Source of the DNA: Acidobacteria bacterium RIFCSPLOWO2_12_FULL_67_14b
GTDB lineage: Bacteria > Acidobacteriota > Vicinamibacteria > Vicinamibacterales > UBA2999
Reading direction: 5' to 3'
Assembly: GCA_001768615.1 (NCBI GenBank)
Contig: MELE01000110.1
Span: 1 to 35,161, forward strand
DNA length: 35,161 bases
Positions 27,342-35,161 of the stretch are shown one piece after another; the first letter of the stretch is position 1, and each line of letters opens with the position of its first letter. A program made the translations under genes and the position numbers. The notes beneath the pieces were generated by a model. That model was not told the DNA's origin and searched no databases. It saw only the letters and a list, made by a program, of their open reading frames with translations.

Positions 27342-29727
27342 TCTGCGATCGGCCTTCAGGCAGTTCTTGCGCAACCGGGGGCTGACTGTCGTTGCGCTGA
27401 CCTCGCTCGCGGTGGGCATTGGTGTGAGCGTGGCGATCACGAGCGTGTCGACCGCCGTGCTCGTCAGGCCGCTGCCGTATGACAGACCTCAAGACCTCGT
27501 CATGATCTGGCGGCAGGGCACCGGTCCCGATCCTCTGGCTGGCTTCTGGGGGCGGCGGCGGACGGCCCGATACGTCTCGACGCCTGCGATGGTGCTGCAC
27601 TGGCGGGAACAGGCCCTTCCGTTTGTGGATTTTGCGGTCTTCGAGAGTTGGGAAACGGGGGTGTCGCCACGTGTCGACCTGATTGATGGGGCCGGTGTGG
27701 AGCGGTTGCGCGGCACACTCGCCACGGCGAACCTGTTCAGTGTGCTCGGCGTGCGTGCCAGACTCGGGCGCACCTTTGGAGAAGACGAGACCGGTGTGGC
27801 CGTCATCAGCGATCGCCTCTGGCGACGGCGGTTTGGTGCCGATCCAGGCGTGCTTGGCAAGACCATCACCCTCGGAACGGGTAGATTTCGTGACCGGAAC
27901 CTGGTCGAGATCATCGGCGTGCTTCCGGACCGTTTCCGCTTCGACTATCCCGACGAGACGGAGATTTGGCTGCCCCTGTCATGGTCGGCGATCGCGAGCG
28001 AGTTCCAGATCGGCTTGATGTACCGCGCCGTGGCGCGCCTTAGCGGCGACACGCCGATCCAGGCCGCGGAGGCGGCGATGCAGGGGCTCCACGACCCAGC
28101 CGATCGAAAGCGAGGAACCCGCATCTGGCTCGAGCCGGTGCACGACTATGCGGTCGGCGCGTCGCGGGGGGCACTGCTCCTTGTGTCTGCGCTTACGCTA
28201 CTCGTCTTGCTCAGCGGCGCGATCAACGCGGCGACCGTCTTTGCCGCGTCAACCGTCTCCCGCCTGCGTGAAATGCGGGTGCGTCGAGCGCTCGGCGCCT
28301 CGCAGGGACGCCTGGTCCGCCAGGTCTTCACAGAGGCGGCGGCCGTGGCCGTTCTGGCTGGGGCGGTGGGGTCGGCGACGGTATCCCTGGCGTTGCCAGG
28401 GCTGCGAGCCATGCTGCCGGCCGGTTTGCCACGCGTCGATGAGATTGGCCTCGACTGGTGGACGCTGGCCGGCGTGTGCGGGGCGGTCGTCCTCAGCACG
28501 CTGCTCGCCGGATTCATCCCCGCCTGGCTGAGCGTGCGCGACCGCGAGCACCGACACCTCGAGGACACGCACACCGCCACGATGTCGCTTGCTGGGCTGC
28601 GACTCAGGATGGGGTTGCTGGGCGTGCAGTTCACGCTGGTGACCGCCCTGCTCATCGCCGGCGGCATGCTGGTCCGCAGCTTCGGGAACATCATGCACGT
28701 GGACAAGGGCTTCGAAGCAGACGCGAACGTCTACGTGGCCGAGATCCGGCTGATACACCCTACCTACCGCGATCAAGGCAGCCGGTTGCAGAGCGAACTG
28801 CTGAGGCACGTCCGCGAGCTGAGGTACGTCGACGCTGCCAGCTTGACGTCGGCCATTCCTTTGCGCGGCACGGATTTCGTTGGCAGGCTTCGGCGATTTG
28901 ACGGGCAGCCGATTTCGGCGAACAGGCGAATCGTGGACCCGGGGTACTTTGACGTCATGCGCATCCCGCTGCTCAGCGGCCGCTGGCTTACAGATGCCGA
29001 GGGCGAACCCGTCGTACTCGTCTCTCAGTCACTTGCCATGGCGGCGTACCCCGGTGAGAATCCCCTCGGCAAGCCTCTCTGGGGTTCGGGCGCGCGGATT
29101 GTCGGTGTGGTGGCGGACGTCCGTGCACGCTCGCTGTTGGAGCGCCCAATGCCAGCGTTTTACGTACCAATGGCCCAGGAAACATCGTCTCTGGTCTGTT
29201 TGCTTGTACGTACCGGGATGGGGGCACCGCAAGTCGCAGCGGACTTGAGACAGGTCGTTGGAGACGTCTACCCTGAGCAGCCGATACCACGCCTCGCGAC
29301 GTTGGACCAAGTGCTCAACGACTCCGTTGCGGATCGCCGCGCCTATGCCGTCATCTCCAGTGCGTTTGCCGTCGCGATGTTGCTGCTGTCCGGCCTGGGC
29401 TTGTGCGGTCACCTGTCGCACGTCGTGGCGGAGCGTGCCCGTGATCTGGCAATCCGCTCGGCGCTTGGAGCATCCTCGCGGCAGCAGCTGCAACTCTTGG
29501 TTCGGCACATCGTGCCGGCTCTGTTCGGCGGGGTCAGCATCGCGATGGGAACTGTGTACTTATTGTTCCCGCTCGTCGCGCCATTCTTGTTCGAGATTGA
29601 CCGATTCGATGTGATCTCGTGTGCCGTGAGCGCTCTGCTGGTCACGGGCTTCACCGCTGCGGCCGTCGTCTTGCCGGCCCACCGCGTGTCGAGGTTGGAC
29701 GCGGCCACCATGCTCCGAGCGACTTAG
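27322..29727 (+). CDS. ADOP-type ABC transporter permease (duplicated MacB_PCD/FtsX domains), apparently intact
   Basis: LRSAFRQFLRNRGLTVVALTSLAVGIGVSVAITS; RLREMRVRRALGASQGRLVRQ; second half VQFTLVTALLIAGGMLVRSFGNIMHVDKGF; C-terminal RARDLAIRSALGASSRQQL. Confidence 0.92.
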   Translation: MTGLITDLRSAFRQFLRNRGLTVVALTSLAVGIGVSVAITSVSTAVLVRPLPYDRPQDLVMIWRQGTGPDPLAGFWGRRRTARYVSTPAMVLHWREQALPFVDFAVFESWETGVSPRVDLIDGAGVERLRGTLATANLFSVLGVRARLGRTFGEDETGVAVISDRLWRRRFGADPGVLGKTITLGTGRFRDRNLVEIIGVLPDRFRFDYPDETEIWLPLSWSAIASEFQIGLMYRAVARLSGDTPIQAAEAAMQGLHDPADRKRGTRIWLEPVHDYAVGASRGALLLVSALTLLVLLSGAINAATVFAASTVSRLREMRVRRALGASQGRLVRQVFTEAAAVAVLAGAVGSATVSLALPGLRAMLPAGLPRVDEIGLDWWTLAGVCGAVVLSTLLAGFIPAWLSVRDREHRHLEDTHTATMSLAGLRLRMGLLGVQFTLVTALLIAGGMLVRSFGNIMHVDKGFEADANVYVAEIRLIHPTYRDQGSRLQSELLRHVRELRYVDAASLTSAIPLRGTDFVGRLRRFDGQPISANRRIVDPGYFDVMRIPLLSGRWLTDAEGEPVVLVSQSLAMAAYPGENPLGKPLWGSGARIVGVVADVRARSLLERPMPAFYVPMAQETSSLVCLLVRTGMGAPQVAADLRQVVGDVYPEQPIPRLATLDQVLNDSVADRRAYAVISSAFAVAMLLLSGLGLCGHLSHVVAERARDLAIRSALGASSRQQLQLLVRHIVPALFGGVSIAMGTVYLLFPLVAPFLFEIDRFDVISCAVSALLVTGFTAAAVVLPAHRVSRLDAATMLRAT

Positions 29728-30021
29728 CCCCAGGAACGTCGACGCGCCGTCGATCTTGCCGCCGGGAATTGCATCGGATCTTCCGCCGGCCGTTGCCTTG
29801 ACCGCAGCCGACCTCGGGTGGATCCTCTCGCCGGATGGGTAGCGCTGAGAGATTCAGGAAGGTCTCGCTGGCCTTGGCCATTGGCTCCACAGTCCTGTAC
29901 TGGTCCGTTGATGTCGACAACCGGCATGTGACAGCAGAACGGCGAGCCGCGCTGGCGGCCACCACGATGCCCATCGCGTTGAATGGCTGCAGACCGAGCT
30001 TGCGGGGTGTCTCGCTCGCTA

Positions 30022-31154
30022 CGAGATCCGCTGGTCTCGGTGCAGGTCGCGCTGGCCGTCGTCCTCGGCATCGGCGCGACACTGATGCTGCGATCGTTGT
30101 GGAACCTGCAGCACGTGGACCCCGGATTCACCCCTGCCAACGTGCTGACCTTCCGCCTGCAGACCACCTCGAAGTACCGCGCCCTGACGAATGGACTGCC
30201 CTACCTCGAGCGGATGCGCGAGCGGGTCGCGGCGATTCCGAGTGTCGTCGAGGTCGGGTTTGCCGGCCACCTGCTGATGAGCGGCTACTCGTGGACGACC
30301 TCGGCACACCGGGCCGATCGTCCGCTGGCGCCGGGGACGCAGGCGCCCACCGTCGGGTGGCGGTTCGTCCACGGCGACTACTTCCGGACGCTGCGGATCC
30401 CGCTCGAGTCCGGCCGGCCCTTCTCGAATGCCGACGTCTCGAAGTCGGCGCAGGTCGCCATCGTCAATGAAACCCTCGCGCCGCAGTACTTCGATGATCC
30501 GTCTGCGGCGGTGCGCCAGCGTTTGATCGTCACCAGCGGGAGAAGCGGCGCGGACGAACCGCTGGAGATCGTCGGCGTGGTCGGGGACGTTCGGCATCGA
30601 AGCCTCGATCAACCGCCGATGCCGGAACTGTTCCGGCCACTGACGCAGACTTTCATGTTCCCGATGGCGATGGTCGCGCGGACGCTGGGGCCGCCCGAAC
30701 AGATCGCGGCGGCGGTCCGCCAGGCGGCGTTTGAGATCGACCCGTGCCGGCCACGAGCGTGGTGAAGGGCTGCAGCTCGGCGACGGGCACCACCGCCGCC
30801 GCGGGCCTGCTCCTCGGGCTGATCGGGGTCTACGGCGTGGTGGCGTATCGCGTGCGACAGCGCGAGCGCGAGATCGGCATCCGGCTCGCGCTCGGCGCGC
30901 GGCCCGGCGACATGGCCCGGCACGTGGTTGCGCAGGGCGCATGGCACGCCGCCGCCGGCGTGGCCCTCGGCGTCCCAGCGGCGTTCATCCTGTCGCGCGT
31001 CATGGCGAGCATGCTGTTCGGCGTCACGACGCGCGACCCGCTGACGTTCACTACGCTCCCGCTGGCCATTGTCGCGGTGACCACGCTGGCCTGCTACCTG
31101 CCCGCCCGCCGGGCCTCCCGGGTCGATCCAGTCGTCGCGATCCGTACCGACTGA
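30022..31154 (+). pseudogene. Decayed ADOP permease remnant (5'-truncated, frameshifted near 30740)
   Basis: Begins in the second half of an ADOP protein (DPLVSVQVALAVVLGIGATLMLRSLWNLQHVDPGF); frame lost at EIDPCRPRAW*; resumes in another frame VPATSVVKG...GLIGVYGVVAYRVRQREREIGIRLALGARPGDM...ARRASRVDPVVAIRTD. Confidence 0.85.
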
Positions 31155-31157
31155 CCA

Positions 31158-31163
31158 TATAAT
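31158..31163 (+). promoter_or_regulatory. Possible -10 element TATAAT upstream of the gamma-glutamyltransferase gene
   Basis: gaccaTATAATtcgcggctGGAGGctttcATG; no clear -35. Confidence 0.3.
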
Positions 31164-31181
31164 TCGCGGCTGGAGGCTTTC

Positions 31182-32870
31182 ATGATCCGCCGCACCGTAC
31201 TCGTCCTCGTTGCCGCACTGGCCGTCACCTCGCTGACCGTCCAGGCCGGCTCGACCCCGCATCGCGCCAAGCTGGGGATGGTGATCACGCAGAGTGACAT
31301 CGCGTCCCAGATCGGCTTCCAGGTGATCAAGAACGGCGGCAACGCCATCGATGCCGTGGTGGCCACCGGCTTTGCCCTGGCCGTCACGCACCCCACCGCC
31401 GGCAACATCGGCGGCGGCGGCTTCATCGTCTATCGGCCCGCGAAGGGCGAACCCGTGTCCTACGACTTCCGCGAGGTCGGGCCGTCGCGCTCGTCGCCGG
31501 AGATGTGGCTGAAGGACGGCAAGTACGACTTCGAGACGCATCACAACAGCCATCTCTCGGTGGGCGTGCCCGGCACGGTGGCCGGCCTGCACATGGCCTG
31601 GAAAGAAGCCGGCTCGAAACCCTGGAAGGAATTGGTCCAACCCGCCATCGGGCTCGCACGCGACGGCTTCGAGATCTCGCACGGTCTCGCGCGCTCGCTG
31701 GCCGGCACGCTCGACGAATTCAAGAAGTACCCGGCCTCGCTCGCGCAGTTTTCGAAGAACGGCACGCCGTACCAGGCTGGCGAGATCCTCAAGCAGCCCG
31801 ACCTCGCGCGCACGCTGACCCGCATCGCCGACCAGGGGCCGGCCGGGTTCTACGAGGGCGAAACCGCCGCGCTCATCGAGAAAGAGATGAAGGCCAACGG
31901 CGGCCTGATCACCATGGGCGACCTCAAGGCCTACCAGGCCAAGAAGCGCGGCGTCGTGAACGGCACTTACCGCGGCTACGACGTGTACGGTATGCCGCCG
32001 CCCAGTTCCGGCGGCATGGCGGTCGTGCAGATGCTCAACGTGCTCGAGGGCTTTGACCTCAAGGCCAACGGCTACGGCTCGGCGCAGAACATCCACCTGA
32101 CGGCCGAGGCCATGCGCCGCGCGTTCGCCGACCGCGCGCGCTACCTCGGCGATCCGGATTTCGAGAAGGACATCCCGCTGCCGATGCTGATCTCGAAGGA
32201 CTACGCCACCGGCCTGCGCAAGACGATCAACCCGAACAAGGCGTCGAAGTCGGTCGTCAACAAGTTCGAGTGGACCAGCGAATCGCCCGAGACCACGCAC
32301 CTGTCGATCGTCGACGCCAACCGCAACGCGGTGGCCATGACCTACACCCTCGAATACGGCTACGGCTCACGCATTGTCGTGCCCGGCGCCGGCTTCCTGC
32401 TGAACAACGAGATGGGCGACTTCAACGCCGGCCCCGGCCTCACGGATGAACGCGGCCTCGTCGGCACCAACCCCAACCTCGCGCGGCCGGGCAAGCGCAT
32501 GCTGTCGAGCATGGCGCCGACGATCATCGCGAAGGACGGGCAGCTGTTCATGGTCACCGGCACGCCCGGCGGCCGGACGATCATCAACACCGTGTTGACG
32601 ACGATCCTGAACGTGATCGACTACGGCATGAACGCGCAGGAAGCGGTGGACGCCGGCCGCATGCACCACCAGTGGCTGCCGGACCGCATCAACCTCGAGC
32701 GCTACGGGTTCTCGGCCGACACCATCAAGATGTTGCAGTCGATGGGTCACACCGTCAACGAAGGCGGCGGCCAGGGCGCGGCGCAAGTGATCGTGTTCAA
32801 CCAGAAGGACAACATGCTCGAGGGCGGCGTCGATCGCCGGCCCGCCGACGGCGGCGCAGCCGGGAAATAA
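31182..32870 (+). CDS. ggt: Gamma-glutamyltransferase
   Basis: GGNAIDAVVATGFALAVTHPTAGNIGGGGFIVYR; ETTHLSIVDANRNAVAMTYTLE; MLSSMAPTII; GTPGGRTIINTV. Confidence 0.95.
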   Translation: MIRRTVLVLVAALAVTSLTVQAGSTPHRAKLGMVITQSDIASQIGFQVIKNGGNAIDAVVATGFALAVTHPTAGNIGGGGFIVYRPAKGEPVSYDFREVGPSRSSPEMWLKDGKYDFETHHNSHLSVGVPGTVAGLHMAWKEAGSKPWKELVQPAIGLARDGFEISHGLARSLAGTLDEFKKYPASLAQFSKNGTPYQAGEILKQPDLARTLTRIADQGPAGFYEGETAALIEKEMKANGGLITMGDLKAYQAKKRGVVNGTYRGYDVYGMPPPSSGGMAVVQMLNVLEGFDLKANGYGSAQNIHLTAEAMRRAFADRARYLGDPDFEKDIPLPMLISKDYATGLRKTINPNKASKSVVNKFEWTSESPETTHLSIVDANRNAVAMTYTLEYGYGSRIVVPGAGFLLNNEMGDFNAGPGLTDERGLVGTNPNLARPGKRMLSSMAPTIIAKDGQLFMVTGTPGGRTIINTVLTTILNVIDYGMNAQEAVDAGRMHHQWLPDRINLERYGFSADTIKMLQSMGHTVNEGGGQGAAQVIVFNQKDNMLEGGVDRRPADGGAAGK

Positions 32871-32871
32871 A

Positions 32872-32937
32872 GTGCGTACGGTGCGTACAAGTGCCTAAGG
32901 TGCCTAGGGATTGGTGCCGAATGCGACGGGTTTGCCT
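32872..32937. repeat. GTGCCTA-family dispersed repeat, half element
   Basis: gtgcgtacggtgcgtacaagtgcctaaggtgcctagggattggtgccgaatgcgacgggtttgccta; same motif order as 33651-33713. Confidence 0.8.
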
Positions 32938-32950
32938 AGAGGAGAGCGAT

Positions 32951-33649
32951 ATGAAGACGATGCGTTTGATGTTTGTGGCACTGACCATTACGGTGGTGCC
33001 TGGATCGTACCTGTTGTTCGCACAGCAACCGGCCGCTCCCGCGGGAGGCCAGCCCGCCGCAGCGCGGCAGCCGATGTCGTTCTTCGTCACCAGCGTCGGC
33101 AAGGGTGACGGCGCCAATCTCGGAGGGCTGGCGGGCGCGGACGCGCATTGCCAGGCGCTCGCCAAAGCCGCGGGACAGCCCGACGCCGTGTGGCGCGCCT
33201 ACCTCAGCACGCAGGGACCCGGCGCGGTCAACGCACGCGACCGCATCGGCAACGGCCCGTGGCACAACTTCCGGGGCCAGGTCATCTCGGCCAACAGCGG
33301 CGTGCTGCACGGCGACACCATCGAACAGGCACGCATCGGCAACCCGCTGGGCAAGCAGCTCGCGCTGACCGAGAAGGGTGAGCTGGTCAACGGCGTCGGT
33401 GACAAACCAAACCAGCACGACATTCTCACCGGTTCAACCGCTGACGGGCGGGCCTACACCGATAGCGCCGACCACACCTGCAACAACTGGACGAGCAACA
33501 GCGCCGGGTCGGCACAGCTCGGACACAGCGACAAGCAGGGGGGCGGCAACAGTTCATGGAACTCGACGCACGCCAGCAAGGGCTGCAGCCAGGACAACCT
33601 GATCGGGACGGGCGGGGCGGGGCTCTTCTACTGCTTCGCGGTCAAATAA
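32951..33649 (+). CDS. Secreted lectin/endostatin-like-fold hypothetical protein
   Basis: Signal peptide; MSFFVTSVGKGDGANLGGLAGADAHCQALAKAAG...WRAYLST...ARDRIGNGPWHNFRGQVI...CNNWTSNSAGSAQLGHSD. Confidence 0.75.
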   Translation: MKTMRLMFVALTITVVPGSYLLFAQQPAAPAGGQPAAARQPMSFFVTSVGKGDGANLGGLAGADAHCQALAKAAGQPDAVWRAYLSTQGPGAVNARDRIGNGPWHNFRGQVISANSGVLHGDTIEQARIGNPLGKQLALTEKGELVNGVGDKPNQHDILTGSTADGRAYTDSADHTCNNWTSNSAGSAQLGHSDKQGGGNSSWNSTHASKGCSQDNLIGTGGAGLFYCFAVK

Positions 33650-33650
33650 A

Positions 33651-33766
33651 GGTGCGTACAGTGCCTACTGTGCCTGATGGTGCCAAGGGGTTTAGTGCCG
33701 AGTGCGACGGGCGTACCGGCACCGACCCTTAGGCACGATTAGGCACCATTAGGCACCGTACGCACC
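33651..33766. repeat. GTGCCTA-family long imperfect inverted repeat, full element
   Basis: Left arm GGTGCGTACAGTGCCTACTGTGCCTGATGGTGCC; reverse complement of right arm GGTGCGTACGGTGCCTAATGGTGCCTAATCGTGCC; arms of about 50 bp around a ~20-nt loop. Confidence 0.9.
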
Positions 33767-33772
33767 GGATGA

Positions 33773-34564
33773 TCAGTACAGGACCCTGGCTTCGCCGAGC
33801 TTCTGGACCAGTTGCCGGTAATGGGAGACGAGGAGGTCGCGGCGCTTCATCACCGCGTTAACCTCGCCGGCGGTCAGGTAGCCCTTCGTCGCGATCGTCA
33901 CGTCGTCGATCGCGAGTCCCTCCAGCTTCGCCAGCAGGGCCCGGTCGCCGCGCGCCAGTTCGGCGGGCCGAATCGTCTCGGCCAGCCGGAAGGCGCGCGT
34001 GAAATCGATCATGATGACGCGCCACTCGGGCGAGATCAGGACGTTGGTGAGGTTGCGGTCGGCGTCCCGTACCAGTTCCATGAACACGCGCTGCCGGAAC
34101 ATGTCGTTGTTCCAAGCCGTCGGGTCGGGCGGCGCGATCTTCTTCTTCAGCCGCTCGCCCTCGTTCATCAGCGAGTCCCTCCACCAGGCGAGCGCGCCGG
34201 TCTTGCCGGCGTGGCGATACTCGATCGTCACGGGCATCATGTCGGCCAGTCCGACCAGGCCGGCGAGCCGGGCGGCGGCGACGTTGTACTTCCACGAGTC
34301 GACGAAGTTCATCTCCACCTTGCCGTGGTCGGGCTGGAACAGGTGCTTGCGCTCGTCGATCGGCTGAAACACCGCGTCATGCTTGAAGGTGCCGTCCGAC
34401 AGCGTCAGTCGCTGCGGCCGCGTGACGCCGCTCGGGGTGTCGCGCTGGCCCACGACCTTGGCCGTGCGCATGAACGCCTCGATCTGTTCTCGCGTGACGG
34501 GTGTGTCGGCGGCCAGCGGCGTAACGGCGCAGACCAGGGTGAGGACGGAGAGGCATATGCGCAT
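33773..34564 (-). CDS. Secreted hypothetical protein with kinase-like (PI3/4K/HipA-type) catalytic motifs
   Basis: Signal peptide MRICLSVLTLVCAVTPLAA; RDADRNLTNVLISPEWRVIMIDFTRAFR. Confidence 0.6.
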   Translation of the reverse strand: MRICLSVLTLVCAVTPLAADTPVTREQIEAFMRTAKVVGQRDTPSGVTRPQRLTLSDGTFKHDAVFQPIDERKHLFQPDHGKVEMNFVDSWKYNVAAARLAGLVGLADMMPVTIEYRHAGKTGALAWWRDSLMNEGERLKKKIAPPDPTAWNNDMFRQRVFMELVRDADRNLTNVLISPEWRVIMIDFTRAFRLAETIRPAELARGDRALLAKLEGLAIDDVTIATKGYLTAGEVNAVMKRRDLLVSHYRQLVQKLGEARVLY

Positions 34565-34650
34565 GGATCCTCCTGCTGCCATGGACGAAGGGACTCGCCA
34601 GGCGGTGATTCTACCGGACCGCGGGGCCTGGAACGAGGCCGTTCGATGGC

Positions 34651-35161
34651 TTACTCCGCGCGGAGCGCGGACACGGGATCGATGCGCATGGCTCGGAGCG
34701 CGGGGACAGCCACGGCTGCAACCGCGACTCCGAGCAGCGTGGCCGCCACACCGGCGAGCGTGAGCGGATCGGTAGGCGCGACGCCGAACAGGATCGTGCT
34801 CAGGCCCTTCATTACCGCCAGCGACGCGCCGAGGCCGATGATCAGGCCGATGGCCGCCTGCGCCAGTCCCTCCCCCAGCACCTGCTGCATCACGCGCCAG
34901 GGGCCGGCGCCGAGCGTCAGGCGGATGCCGATCTCCGGCGTCCGCAGCGACACCAGGTGCGCCATCACGCCGTAGATGCCGGCAGCGGCCAGAACGAGCG
35001 CGATCGGCACGAGCGCCAGGGCATCGCCGTTCGCATGGAGCACGAACGTCAACGCAAACGTTGGGAATTGCGTGGTGGGGATGTACATCTCCGGATTCAC
35101 CGGGGCATCCAGTCCCCAGTGCTTGACGTCGCCGACAATGCCGATCACTTCGCGCGAGGAA
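34651..35161 (-). CDS. ADOP-type permease, C-terminal part (runs off window), with apparent in-frame internal deletion
   Basis: VIGIVGDVKHWGLDAPVNPEMYIPTTQFP...NGDALALVPIALVLAAAGIYGVMAHLVSLRTPEIGIRLTLGAGPWRVMQQ...ALRAMRIDPVSALRAE. Confidence 0.85.
   Translation of the reverse strand, partial: SSREVIGIVGDVKHWGLDAPVNPEMYIPTTQFPTFALTFVLHANGDALALVPIALVLAAAGIYGVMAHLVSLRTPEIGIRLTLGAGPWRVMQQVLGEGLAQAAIGLIIGLGASLAVMKGLSTILFGVAPTDPLTLAGVAATLLGVAVAAVAVPALRAMRIDPVSALRAE

Noticed and set aside
29835-30470. 211-aa + strand ORF upstream of/over the ADOP remnant
   Set aside because: Runs out of frame over the recognisable permease sequence; no family features.
30609-32300. 563-aa minus strand ORF
   Set aside because: Antisense to ggt and the ADOP remnant; no family motifs.

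Overview
A 35.2 kb GC-rich bacterial window. The combination of FtsX/MacB-type orphan permeases (ADOP), Oar-like TonB-dependent receptors and DUF885 suggests an Acidobacteriota/Vicinamibacteria-like genome, but this is inferred from gene content only. I support about 26 protein-coding genes or remnants: S9 peptidase (truncated), M23-like lipoprotein, a Cys/His-rich leader fused in frame to a TonB receptor, DCC and DoxX proteins, DUF885 protein, RidA, a second TonB receptor, LOG-family protein, NAD+ synthetase, TrmH-like methyltransferase, GlpK/GlpF, SAM methyltransferase, GNAT, flippase-like protein, VTT/DedA, phosphopantetheinyl transferase, metallophosphoesterase, aminotransferase, rhodanese, a small HTH-like ORF, one intact ADOP permease and two decayed or partial ones, gamma-glutamyltransferase, a lectin-like secreted protein and a secreted kinase-like protein. 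No tRNA, rRNA or CRISPR was recognised. The most notable signals are: (1) a Cys/His-rich metal-binding-like leader fused to a TonB receptor, with an out-of-frame TAG exactly where the leader should end; (2) at least six distinct families of short dispersed, palindromic or tandem repeats concentrated at gene 3' ends, occupying four of six convergent junctions, one of them inserted in frame inside a metallopeptidase-like CDS; (3) two ADOP permease copies that lack sequence in the same subregion; (4) a secreted protein with kinase-like catalytic motifs; (5) a 92-bp exact tandem duplication at the window edge that frameshifts the S9 peptidase and is probably an assembly artefact.
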